A stretch of DNA of 64,000 nt from Sulfitobacter sp. 20_GPM-1509m. Its GTDB lineage: Bacteria; Pseudomonadota; Alphaproteobacteria; Rhodobacterales; Rhodobacteraceae. The notes under the pieces were generated by a model that saw only the letters and a list, made by a program, of their open reading frames with translations, was not told where the DNA came from and did not search any database. Below, one piece after another: positions 37,078-45,739 of the stretch (positions within the stretch are counted from its first letter, which is position 1; each line of letters starts with the position of its first letter). The translations under genes and the position numbers were made by a program. The stretch covers positions 129,400-193,399 of the forward strand of contig NZ_KK211144.1 in assembly GCF_000620505.1 (NCBI RefSeq), in the 5' to 3' direction.

Positions 37078-39948
37078 GTGGGCAAGCGTGAAAATCTCAG
37101 CGGCACCCAGGTGCGTCAGACGCTTGGCGATCAAGCCAACGGTCTAAGCTTGCCTGGCCGCCCTCTCCAAAGCGCAGAAGACCGCGGTGGACGCGCGAGC
37201 GGTGTCTCGGCGACGGCAACCGCAATCGGGATGGGCCTTGCCCTGCAAAGCGCCTCACCTGATGGCTTGCAGGCATTTGCCGAAACGCTTCCCGACAGCG
37301 ATACGTCCCCGCAGGATACAAAATCTGCCGATCACACCCCTGCCGCGCAGGATCAGACCCTTGCAGCGCCCGAGCAAGACACAGCCAGTGCTGCGGCACA
37401 GGCATTTGACGTGGCGGCTCTGGATGTCTCCGTCGAAGCCACCCCTGACAGCAACACCAGCGACGCGCCCGCCGAGCCAAAGATGGCCAGCCTGGGCGCA
37501 GCTCCCTTGCATGGGTCGCAGGACAACGAGCCCTATTTCAAGGAGTCCTTGAAACCGGGTGAAGATACCTCTGCCACACCGCAGACAACATCGGCCCAGA
37601 AGCCCCAAACTTCGACAGAGTCTCCGACCTCAAGCACGCCACTGGCCCCGGTGACCGAGCTGATTGGTGGCGAAGACGGTATCGTCGACAGCCTGCTGGG
37701 TGAAGATGGCGTCGTTGATACAGTCGTGGACACCTTGCTGGGTGAAGACGGTGTCGTTGATACAGTCGTGGACACCTTGCTGGGCGAGGACGGCGTCGTT
37801 GATACGGTCGTGGACACCCTGCTGGGCGAAGACGGTGTCGTTGATACGGTCGTGGACACTCTGCTGGGCGAGGACGGCGTCGTTGATACGGTCGTGGATA
37901 CTCTGCTGGGCGAGGACGGCGTCGTTGATACAGTCGTGGACACCCTGCTGGGCGAGGACGGTGTTCTGGATACCGTGCTTGGCGATGACGGCGTTGTGGA
38001 TGACGTTGTTGACACCCTTCTGGGAGAAGACGGTGTTGTTGACACCCTGCTCGGCGACGACGGCGTTGTAGATACGCTGCTCGGTGATGACGGTGTTGTC
38101 GATGACGTGGTGGACACCCTTCTGGGAGAGGACGGTGTCGTCGATACCGTGCTGGGCGATGACGGTGTTGTCGATACGGTCGTGGACACCGTTCTGGGCG
38201 ATGACGGCGTTTTTGATGACGTTGTGGACACGCTGCTTGGTGAAGATGGTGTGATTGATACCATCCTCGGCGAAGACGGTATTGTCGGCGGCTTGCTCGG
38301 CAAGGAAGGGCTGGTCGGCGGACTTCTCGGGGGTATCACTGAAAGTGACTCCTCGGATATCCTGGACGATCCGGTCTCTACTGTCGTGGACAGCATCGAG
38401 CCTCTGACAGATACGGTGACAGACACGGTTGAAACTGTGGTCGACACCACGGAACAGGTTGTCGAAACCGTGACCGATACGGTGGAGACTGTCGTCGAAA
38501 CAACCGAGGACCTTCTGGAAACCGTAACGGCCCCGGTAGAGACCGTTGTTGAGACAACCGAAGACCTCCTGGAAACCGTATCGGCTCCGGTGGAGACCGT
38601 CGTCGAAACAGCTGAGGACCTGCTGGAAGCCGTAACGGCTCCGGTGGAGACTGTCGTCGAGACAACCGAGGACCTTCTGGAAACCGTAACGGCTCCGGTG
38701 GAGACCGTCGTCGAAACAGCTGAGGACCTGCTGGAAGCCGTAACGGCTCCGGTGGAGACTGTCGTCGAGACAACCGAGGACCTTCTGGAAACCGTAACGG
38801 CTCCGGTGGAGACCGTCGTCGAGACAACCGAAGACCTCCTGGAAACCGTATCGGCTCCGGTGGAGACCGTCGTCGAAACAGCTGAGGACCTGCTGGAAGC
38901 CGTAACGGCTCCGGTGGAGACTGTCGTCGAGACAACCGAGGACCTTCTGGAAACCGTAACGGCTCCGGTGGAGACCGTCGTCGAGACGACCGAAGACCTT
39001 CTGGAAACCGTATCGGCTCCGGTGGAGACCGTTGTCGAGACAACCGAGGACCTGTTGGAAACCGTAACGGCTCCGGTAGAGACCGTTGTCGAGACAACCG
39101 AGGACCTGCTGGAAACCGTAACGGCTCCGGTGGAGACTGTCGGCGAGACAACCGAGGACCTGCTGGAAACCGTGACGGCTCCGGTGGAGACCGTTGTCGA
39201 GACAACCGAAGACCTGCTGGAAACCGTAACGGCTCCGGTAGAGACCGTCGTCGAGACAACCGAAGACCTGCTGGAAACCGTGACGGCTCCGGTAGAGACC
39301 GTCGTCGAGACAACCGAAGACCTGCTGGAAACCGTGACGGCTCCGGTGGAGACTGTTGTTGAAGACGTGACCAGCATCATCCCTTCCCTTCTGGATGATG
39401 TGACCGGCGAAGACGGTTTGCTGACTGGCGACGACGGGTTTCTTGATACGCTGATCGGCGGCGACAGCCTTTCGTTCCTTCCGGGCTTCGGCGGCGCGAG
39501 CGTGGACGCCCCCGAAACATCTGTTTTTGACGGCTTGCTGGGCGAAGAGGACATCTTTGGCCTGGACGTGGTCGACACCGACCTTACTGCCGATGATCTC
39601 TTTGCGGGTCTGAGTGGTGATGCCAGCCTGACCGGTACACTTGTCGACCAAGGCCTGTTCGAACTTGCGCCCACTGAAAACGGTGAGGCTTCGGACCCCG
39701 AGATCGACGGCTTGCTCAACGACATTCTTGCCGGAGGCGTCGAGGACGTCCTTGGAGAACACAATACATTCGACGACTTGTTGAACGCCGAGACAACCGG
39801 TGACGAAGCAACTTCGTTCGAAGGCGGCTTGCTGGCAGACGACGCAATTGAAGATGCGATGAACACACTCTTCAGTCAGGTCGACGATTCCGGAACAACG
39901 CTCCTGGATAGTGTCTTCGACAACTCCACAGATTCCGACTCTGTCTAA
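37078..39948 (+). CDS. 956-aa repetitive acidic protein (14- and 18-residue repeats), unknown function
   Basis: Predicted from GTG at 37078 with GGAG about 9 bases upstream. No Sec signal. Residues 1-200 are low-complexity, rich in Ala/Ser/Asp/Gln. Residues about 206-420 repeat LLGEDGVVDTVVDT, six units exactly, then shorter variants. Residues about 469-756 are sixteen copies of VETVVETTEDLLETVTAP, exactly 18 residues each (five alpha-helical turns), ending in Ala-Pro. The tail (about 770-956) is acidic with LLDDVTGEDGLLTGDDGFLDTLIGG, related in style to the other repeat proteins of this locus. No RTX motif or catalytic residue is visible. A structural, secreted or surface role is inferred from the nearby type I secretion genes. 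Confidence 0.85.
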   Translation: MGKRENLSGTQVRQTLGDQANGLSLPGRPLQSAEDRGGRASGVSATATAIGMGLALQSASPDGLQAFAETLPDSDTSPQDTKSADHTPAAQDQTLAAPEQDTASAAAQAFDVAALDVSVEATPDSNTSDAPAEPKMASLGAAPLHGSQDNEPYFKESLKPGEDTSATPQTTSAQKPQTSTESPTSSTPLAPVTELIGGEDGIVDSLLGEDGVVDTVVDTLLGEDGVVDTVVDTLLGEDGVVDTVVDTLLGEDGVVDTVVDTLLGEDGVVDTVVDTLLGEDGVVDTVVDTLLGEDGVLDTVLGDDGVVDDVVDTLLGEDGVVDTLLGDDGVVDTLLGDDGVVDDVVDTLLGEDGVVDTVLGDDGVVDTVVDTVLGDDGVFDDVVDTLLGEDGVIDTILGEDGIVGGLLGKEGLVGGLLGGITESDSSDILDDPVSTVVDSIEPLTDTVTDTVETVVDTTEQVVETVTDTVETVVETTEDLLETVTAPVETVVETTEDLLETVSAPVETVVETAEDLLEAVTAPVETVVETTEDLLETVTAPVETVVETAEDLLEAVTAPVETVVETTEDLLETVTAPVETVVETTEDLLETVSAPVETVVETAEDLLEAVTAPVETVVETTEDLLETVTAPVETVVETTEDLLETVSAPVETVVETTEDLLETVTAPVETVVETTEDLLETVTAPVETVGETTEDLLETVTAPVETVVETTEDLLETVTAPVETVVETTEDLLETVTAPVETVVETTEDLLETVTAPVETVVEDVTSIIPSLLDDVTGEDGLLTGDDGFLDTLIGGDSLSFLPGFGGASVDAPETSVFDGLLGEEDIFGLDVVDTDLTADDLFAGLSGDASLTGTLVDQGLFELAPTENGEASDPEIDGLLNDILAGGVEDVLGEHNTFDDLLNAETTGDEATSFEGGLLADDAIEDAMNTLFSQVDDSGTTLLDSVFDNSTDSDSV
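37693..37944 (+). repeat. Six tandem 42-bp coding repeats
   Basis: Each unit encodes LLGEDGVVDTVVDT. Amino acids are identical in all six, whereas third-position changes separate the copies. Degenerate versions of 24-42 bases continue to about 38330. Confidence 0.9.
38482..39345 (+). repeat. Sixteen tandem 54-bp coding repeats
   Basis: 864 bases divide exactly into 16 units of 54, each encoding VETVVETTEDLLETVTAP or a version with T-to-A, T-to-S or V-to-G changes. Variants alternate partly (AEDLLEAV units recur after TEDLLETV units), suggesting amplification of multi-unit blocks. Confidence 0.93.
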
Positions 39949-40258
39949 ATCAAGGCACTCCGGCAACCTAGGGGTGACTAGAACTTAACTTTTAAAGGTT
40001 CCCCAAATCAGGGAGCCTTGCCCGTAATATTATTAATTTAAACGGTATTAGCGCCACAAAGGATTGAGTGGTGCCGAAAAATACAACCTAAACCCTAACT
40101 CAAGCTTGAAAGAGATTAACAATTAGTTAACAAATAAGGCTGTAGTATGTTGGCTGTCAAAAGACGCCCCGTCGGCCCTCGCGATGCACTCAGCAACTTT
40201 TGGTTGAGTGAGCATCCAGCGCGGGGCCGAGTCAGGTAAAAACAATTTTTGTAGTGAG
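39949..40258. other. Intergenic region before the secretion operon
   Basis: 310 AT-rich bases. Contains a stem AAGGTTCCC (39995-40003) with GGGAGCCTT (40011-40019), which could be a weak terminator for the 956-aa gene but lacks a T-tract, a perfect CtrA-type box at 40116-40130, and TAGTATG at 40143-40149. No gene of its own. Confidence 0.6.
40116..40130. promoter_or_regulatory. CtrA-type box TTAA-N7-TTAA
   Basis: TTAACAATTAGTTAA matches the CtrA consensus TTAA-N7-TTAA exactly. It lies about 130-145 bases before the first gene of the secretion operon and only in this AT-rich interval, so CtrA control of the operon is plausible. Confidence 0.5.
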
Positions 40259-41035
40259 ATGGCAGTGACCGTTGGAGTAACCACACAGGCAAAGGACGCG
40301 GCACAAGCGCTTGCGGCACCTGTGATGTCCCGACGCATTCTGAGCGAACCCACAGATGTGTCGGTCAGCGCGTCCATTCTGGGCACTGAGAAATCAGGGC
40401 AGGATCTGGTGGTGCGCCTGTCAAATGGCGAAACCCTGAACATTGAAAACTTCTTTGTCATCGGACCAGACGGCGATTTCAGTCGCCTGCTGTCAGCCGA
40501 TGGGTCCCCTGTTGTGACCGGACTTATGGCGCCCGAACCTGATTTGGCGCAGGACACCGAATTTACCGAAGCCATGCAAACGACCGAAGGAGTGGCGCCG
40601 GTCGGTTCGGATCCTTCCGACATCGAAAGTGCAGATGCAGGCGGCGCAGGCGATTGGGGCGACACGGCACTGTTTGCAGGCGCCGGTTTCTCGCTGGGCA
40701 GTGGCATCGGCTACCTGTCTGACGATGACAACGCGTCCGCTCCTGTCGCACAGAACCCTCAGCCTGAATCCCAAACGGATCTGGCGACAGCCATCGAAGA
40801 ACTGACAGGTCCAGAGGATATGATTCTGGAACCATCGGACTTCGACATCGAAGCGGCAGAAACGCCCCCTCCCGAGGATGCAGAAACAGCTTCTTCAGAT
40901 TTTAGCGGCGAAAATGCCACTGAATTGCCAGAAACTTCAGGTTTTTTAGTATCAGATTCGCCAGACCCGAGCTTGCTGTACATCCCCGACCCGCAAGATG
41001 GACTGTTCACTGACTTGATGACGGAGATCATTTGA
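40259..41035 (+). CDS. 258-aa protein with BapA/LapF-like prefix domain
   Basis: First gene of the secretion operon. Residues about 25-80 resemble the BapA/Bap/LapF prefix domain: VSASILGTEKSGQDLVVRLS, NGETLNIENFFVIGPDG. Near residue 135 a Gly/Ala/Phe stretch, TALFAGAGFSLGSGIGYLS, could associate with membrane. The rest is acidic and low in structure (EAAETPPPEDAETASSD), ending FTDLMTEII. The ATG at 40259 has only a weak ribosome site; a GTG at 40208 in the same frame is an alternative. The stop overlaps the TolC-like gene as TGATG. It could be a small exported substrate or an accessory retention protein. Confidence 0.72.
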   Translation: MAVTVGVTTQAKDAAQALAAPVMSRRILSEPTDVSVSASILGTEKSGQDLVVRLSNGETLNIENFFVIGPDGDFSRLLSADGSPVVTGLMAPEPDLAQDTEFTEAMQTTEGVAPVGSDPSDIESADAGGAGDWGDTALFAGAGFSLGSGIGYLSDDDNASAPVAQNPQPESQTDLATAIEELTGPEDMILEPSDFDIEAAETPPPEDAETASSDFSGENATELPETSGFLVSDSPDPSLLYIPDPQDGLFTDLMTEII

Positions 41036-42327
41036 TGATCGCGCTGACACGGCCCAAACAAAACAAGCGCATGCAGCGCCCCGGCATCCGGTTCGCACCG
41101 CTGGCCGCTGCGCTTTTGACGGTGGCCATGTCACTGCCTGCCGCGGCACAAATGTCGTTAGAAGCCGCCGTTTTGCGTGCGACAGAGCGTGACGGAAATG
41201 TGGCGGCACTTCGGCAGACAGTGGCGAGCCGTTCGATCGACATTCAGGCTGCGCGTGATGAATATTATCCCAGCATCAGCCTGTCCGGCGACAGCTCGAC
41301 CACGGATTCGAACGGGGCCGGCATCACACTGACCGTCTCGCAGGTGCTGTACGACTGGGGCCTGATCCGCAGCAAGATCAATGCGGCCTCGCACGTGCGC
41401 GTACAGGCTGTGTCCGATCTGAAAATGGAGGTGGAGGGTCTGTCGCTCCAAGTGGCGGAATTCTTCATTGATATCGAAACCATCGATCTCAAGATCGCCC
41501 GCACCCGGACCTATACCACCTTTGCGCGCAGGATTTCGGGGCAGGCACAGGACCGCGCCACCGCTGGCATCAGTGACAATGGCGAAGTGGCCCGCGCCCG
41601 GCTTGAGATCGCACGCGCCGAGGACCAGATGGCACAGTTGGTCGCGAACCGTCGCATTGCCCTGTCGCAAATCGAATTTCTGGTAGGGCAACCGGTTTCC
41701 GGCATCCAGTATCCGCCCGAGCTGGGCTTTGCCAGCCGCTATGCCCAAGCGGCAAAGGTGCGGTCTGCGGTCCATATCGCGCCCACCTATATCGCAGCGC
41801 GTGCCTCGGCCGATGAGGCCGCCGCAGGTGTACAAACCGCCAAGGCCGCGCGCCTGCCCACCATCAAGTTGCAGGCCCAGGGCCGCGCCGACCTGAATGG
41901 TGGCCGAAGCCGCACGGCGATCGGTATCTCCACAGGCGTCGATCTCAGCTCGAGCGGGTTCGGCAAACGCGGCGTGCAATCCGCCGAGCTGAACTTGCAA
42001 GCGGCCAAATCTACCCTGGTTTCGGTTGAACGCGACCTGACCAACACCGCCTCGAGCGCCCGTCAGCAGATCACCATTCTGCGCACCACGGAGAACTCCA
42101 GAGCGCAGCAGTTGGCCGAAGCGCAACGGGTTTTGGACAACTATGAACAACAGTTTATCGGCGGTCAGCGCGAGCTGCTGGACCTGCTGACAACCGGCCG
42201 TGACCTTTACGACTCGCAAATCGACAAGATCGACACATACGACGAACGCAAACGCACCGAATACCGTGCGGCGCATGATCTGGGTGTGCTGGGCACGCTG
42301 ATCATTTCCGCTTCACACACGCAATAG
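41035..42327 (+). CDS. TolC-family outer-membrane protein of a type I secretion system
   Basis: 430-aa protein with signal peptide (FAPLAAALLTVAMSLPAAAQ), then the TolC repeat pattern: LEAAVLRATERDGNVAALRQ, AARDEYYPSISLSGDSS, and in the second half AKAARLPTIKLQAQGRADLNGG. Long coiled-coil helices (SLQVAEFFIDIETIDLKIA and the C-terminal LAEAQRVLDNYEQQFIGGQR with LLDLLTTGRDLYDSQ) complete the tunnel domain. GGAG precedes the ATG. It provides the outer-membrane channel for the exporter encoded next. Confidence 0.92.
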   Translation: MIALTRPKQNKRMQRPGIRFAPLAAALLTVAMSLPAAAQMSLEAAVLRATERDGNVAALRQTVASRSIDIQAARDEYYPSISLSGDSSTTDSNGAGITLTVSQVLYDWGLIRSKINAASHVRVQAVSDLKMEVEGLSLQVAEFFIDIETIDLKIARTRTYTTFARRISGQAQDRATAGISDNGEVARARLEIARAEDQMAQLVANRRIALSQIEFLVGQPVSGIQYPPELGFASRYAQAAKVRSAVHIAPTYIAARASADEAAAGVQTAKAARLPTIKLQAQGRADLNGGRSRTAIGISTGVDLSSSGFGKRGVQSAELNLQAAKSTLVSVERDLTNTASSARQQITILRTTENSRAQQLAEAQRVLDNYEQQFIGGQRELLDLLTTGRDLYDSQIDKIDTYDERKRTEYRAAHDLGVLGTLIISASHTQ

Positions 42328-42358
42328 CCTGGCCCCGTAGGTAAAACTGGAAATTCGC

Positions 42359-44494
42359 ATGAAAGATGCATCATCCTCAGACCCGCTTATCGAAGGCCTT
42401 GTCGAACTGTGCCGCGTGCAGGGTGTTGCGACGTCGTCCAGTCAGCTGATGGACGGGCTTCCCAAAGCCAAGGATGGCGCCGCGGGTGAGAGCCTTGCGA
42501 CACTGGCCCTGCGCCGCGTCAACATGAGCTGCCGGATCAGCCGCGAATCCATCGAAGATTTCCCCGACCACGGCCTGCCTGCCCTGCTGTTCCTGAAAAA
42601 CGGACGGACGGTCATTCTGGAAAGCCTGACCAAAACCCACGCCAAGGTGATCGTTCCCGAGGCTGGTGGCGGCCGCTGCATGTGGTCGCGCGCCGAGCTT
42701 GAAGCCGTGCACGACGGACGCATTCTGGTCTCCAAACCGATCGACATCGTATCTGACCGGCTGGACGCGCAGAGCAAGGACAAACGCCACTGGATCCTGG
42801 GGCCTGTTCTGGGCAACTGGGTGATCTACCGCGATGTGGTTCTGGCCTCGTTTGCCGCGAACATTCTGGCGGTGGCGACGGCCCTGTTCTCGATGCAGGT
42901 CTATGACCGCGTGGTGCCCAGCAACGCCTTTGACACGCTCTGGATTCTGGCCAGCGGCGTCGGCATTGCGATCATTCTGGAACTGGTCCTGCGATTGATG
43001 CGCTCGACATTGGTGGACGTATCGGGCCGCGATCTCGACTTGAGGTTGTCCGCGCAACTCTTTGATAAGGTTGCCAATATGCGGCTGAAGCATCAGCCAG
43101 CCTCTACAGGTGTCTTTGCCAACCAGGTCCGTGATTTCGCGACCGTGCGCGAGTTCTTTACCTCTGGCACCGTCACGGCGATTTGCGACCTGCCCTTCGT
43201 GCTGATCTTTGTCGGCGTGATCTGGTTCATTGGCGGCAATATCGCCTTTGTGGTGCTGGCAGGGGTGATCGCCACGATCCTGCCCGGCATCCTGATGCAA
43301 AAGAAACTGGCCCGTGCATCGCGTGAAAACACCCGCGAGGCGGCGGCGCTGAACGGGTTGTTGCTGGAAACCATTTCCAACCTTGAAACCGTCAAGGCAT
43401 CGCGCGCCGAAGGCCGGTTGCAGCGTGCCCATGCACAGCTGTCGGCGACCATGGCGACGACCGCGATCAAGACGCGCAGCATCACCAACATCATGACGCA
43501 ACTGGTCAGCACGGTTCAGAAACTGGCCTATGCCGGTGTGATCATCGCCGGTGTCTACCTGATCAGCGCGGGTGAGCTGACCGTCGGCAGCCTGATCGCC
43601 TGTACCCTTCTGTCCAGCCGCACCATGTCCCCGATGGGTCAGGTTGCGGGCCTGCTTGCACGCTGGCAACAGGTGCGCGCCGCGATGGAAGGGCTGGACG
43701 AGATCATGGCCCTGCCTGTCGAGCGCCCCGTGGACCGGCATTTCGTGCGCGCCTCCTCCCTCTCGGGCACCTACAAGATCGACGACGTGGTGTTCCGTCA
43801 CGACCCCGAAGCCCCGCCCGTGATCTCGATCCCCGATCTCTCCATCGGAGCGGGCGAACGCATCGCATTGCTGGGCGGCAACGGCGCGGGAAAATCCACC
43901 CTGCTGCGCCTGATGGCCGGACTGACCGATCCGCAATCGGGCAGCGTGTTGATCGACAGCCTGTCGCTGTCCCAGATCGATCCCATCGACCGGCGTCGGC
44001 AGATCGGATATTTGCCGCAAAGCGTCGCTCTGTTCCAAGGCACATTGCGCGACAACCTTCTGCTGGACCACGGCCTGCACAGCGATGACGAATTGCTCGA
44101 GGCGCTGGATGCTGTCGGACTTGGCACATTCGTGCGGCGCCACGTGCGCGGGCTGGACCTGCAACTGCAAGGCAACGCCAACGTGTCAGGCGGCCAGCGC
44201 CAGTCGATCGGCCTCGCGCGGGTGCTGTTGCAGGACCCCAAGGTGGTTTTGCTGGACGAACCCACCGCCGCTTTTGACCACATCACCGAAAGCAAGGTTA
44301 TCAGCCACATGAAGGATTGGCTGGAAGGACGCACCACCGTCATCTCGACCCACAAGCGCGAATTGCTCGCCCTGACCGAACGGGCCATCGTTCTGAAAGA
44401 CGGGCGCGTGGCGCGCGACGGCGACCTGATGCAGATCCTGAATTCGGCGCGCGCCAATTCGGTTAAAACCCGACCAGTCCAAGCCGTCACATGA
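42359..44494 (+). CDS. Type I secretion ABC exporter (LapB/HlyB class)
   Basis: 711-aa transporter. Residues 1-130 form a C39-like domain without the catalytic Cys motif (SSSQLMDGLPKAKDG, ALLFLKNGRTVILE), as in LapB and HlyB. Membrane helices lie at about 155-430, beginning VIYRDVVLASFAANILAVATALFSMQVYDRVVPSNAF (region given in part). The NBD has [19 protein letters not shown], the QSVALFQGTLRDNL Q-loop, VSGGQRQSIGLARVLL and VVLLDEPTAAFDH. This class exports large adhesins such as LapA or BapA. It overlaps the adaptor gene as ATGA. Confidence 0.94.
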   Translation: MKDASSSDPLIEGLVELCRVQGVATSSSQLMDGLPKAKDGAAGESLATLALRRVNMSCRISRESIEDFPDHGLPALLFLKNGRTVILESLTKTHAKVIVPEAGGGRCMWSRAELEAVHDGRILVSKPIDIVSDRLDAQSKDKRHWILGPVLGNWVIYRDVVLASFAANILAVATALFSMQVYDRVVPSNAFDTLWILASGVGIAIILELVLRLMRSTLVDVSGRDLDLRLSAQLFDKVANMRLKHQPASTGVFANQVRDFATVREFFTSGTVTAICDLPFVLIFVGVIWFIGGNIAFVVLAGVIATILPGILMQKKLARASRENTREAAALNGLLLETISNLETVKASRAEGRLQRAHAQLSATMATTAIKTRSITNIMTQLVSTVQKLAYAGVIIAGVYLISAGELTVGSLIACTLLSSRTMSPMGQVAGLLARWQQVRAAMEGLDEIMALPVERPVDRHFVRASSLSGTYKIDDVVFRHDPEAPPVISIPDLSIGAGERIALLGGNGAGKSTLLRLMAGLTDPQSGSVLIDSLSLSQIDPIDRRRQIGYLPQSVALFQGTLRDNLLLDHGLHSDDELLEALDAVGLGTFVRRHVRGLDLQLQGNANVSGGQRQSIGLARVLLQDPKVVLLDEPTAAFDHITESKVISHMKDWLEGRTTVISTHKRELLALTERAIVLKDGRVARDGDLMQILNSARANSVKTRPVQAVT

Positions 44495-45663
44495 GCAACG
44501 CGGATGCCATGACATCCAGCCACATGGATGGCAGTTACCGACGCCAGACGCTGCGGGTGGCACGGCTGACCATTCAAACCATCATTCTGGCGCTGATCAT
44601 TGGCGTCACCTGGGCGGCACTTGCACAGATCAACGAAATCACACGCGGCGATGGACGCGTGATCCCCTTGCGGCGGATGCAGACCATCCAAAGCCTTGAG
44701 GGCGGTATCCTGTCTGAGCTTGCTGTCAGCGAAGGCGACATTGTCGAAGAAGGACAGGTTCTGGCCCGCCTCGACCCCACCCGGTCGCAATCGGCCTTTT
44801 TGTCGGCGCAATCCGAGATCACCGCGCTGACCGCCGAAGTGGCCCGCCTGCAGGCGGAGGTGCTGGAGAAACCCGAGCTGGACTTTGGCTCTGAGCCGAA
44901 CGCCGCCGAGCAGACAGAACTGCGCCTGTTCACCGCCCGCCGCACCAAGCTTGAGGCTTCTCTTTCGGCGCTGGAAGCGGAACAGACCGCCATCCAGGAA
45001 CAGATCGACATCACCCGCCCGCTGACGGCATCCGGTTCTGTCAGCAAGATCAACCTTCTGCAACTGGAACAGAAAAAGGCCGAGATCGACGGCAAGATCA
45101 GCGAAACACGCAACGTCTATGTGCAGGATTCCTACAAGGATCTGGCACAGCGCCGGGCCAAGCTGCTGATGATCCAGCAGGATCTGATCCAGAAAGAGGA
45201 CGAATTCCAGCGCACCGAAATCCGCTCGCCCGTGGCCGGACGGGTCAACAACATCGACATCACGACACTTGGCGGTGTTGTCCAGCCCGGCGAGCCGATC
45301 ATGGAAATCACACCCACGGACGACCAGTTGATCATCGAGACCAAGGTGCAACCGCGCGACGTGGCCTTTATCGCCCCCGGCATGCCTGCCAGCGTCAAGA
45401 TCACCGCCTATGACTTTGCCACCTACGGCGACCTGCGCGGCACCGTCATCCAGATCTCGGAAGACACCGTCGAAGAGGACACACCCCAGGGTCCGCAGGA
45501 TTTCTACCGCGTCATGGTCAAAACCGATCGCAGCTATCTGGAGCGCGGCGGCGAAGAGTTCGCGATCCGTCCCGGCATGATTGCCCAGGTCGACATCGAA
45601 AGCGGCAAACGGTCTGTCCTCAGCTATCTCACCCGCCCCCTTCTCAAAGCGCGGCTACAATAA
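44491..45663 (+). CDS. HlyD-family membrane fusion protein
   Basis: 390-aa periplasmic adaptor with one N-terminal membrane segment (LTIQTIILALIIGVTWAALAQ). The lipoyl-like halves flank a coiled coil: QTIQSLEGGILSELAVSEGDIV and RTEIRSPVAGRVNNIDITTLGGVVQPGEPIMEI. The C-terminal beta-barrel includes AFIAPGMPASVKITAYDFATYGDLRG, common in LapC/HlyD-type proteins. Couples the ABC exporter to the TolC-like channel. Confidence 0.94.
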   Translation: MSNADAMTSSHMDGSYRRQTLRVARLTIQTIILALIIGVTWAALAQINEITRGDGRVIPLRRMQTIQSLEGGILSELAVSEGDIVEEGQVLARLDPTRSQSAFLSAQSEITALTAEVARLQAEVLEKPELDFGSEPNAAEQTELRLFTARRTKLEASLSALEAEQTAIQEQIDITRPLTASGSVSKINLLQLEQKKAEIDGKISETRNVYVQDSYKDLAQRRAKLLMIQQDLIQKEDEFQRTEIRSPVAGRVNNIDITTLGGVVQPGEPIMEITPTDDQLIIETKVQPRDVAFIAPGMPASVKITAYDFATYGDLRGTVIQISEDTVEEDTPQGPQDFYRVMVKTDRSYLERGGEEFAIRPGMIAQVDIESGKRSVLSYLTRPLLKARLQ

Positions 45664-45739
45664 TAACCTCCAATTCTATTGCAGGTCGCTGCTGACCTGC
45701 TTGCTTGCGGTGATCAAAGATCAAGAAAGAGACTGCCCC

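Noticed and set aside
37533..39966. Long open frames of about 780 codons on the minus strand across the 956-aa gene
   Set aside because: They arise from the 42- and 54-bp periodicity, have no ribosome site, and give monotonous Ser/Thr/Val or Asp/Gly strings mirroring the plus-strand repeats.
45581..45739. Upstream extension of the Omp85 gene into the adaptor gene
   Set aside because: Extension overlaps the adaptor C-terminus and places the signal peptide internally; TTG at 45740 with AAGAAAGAGA fits better.
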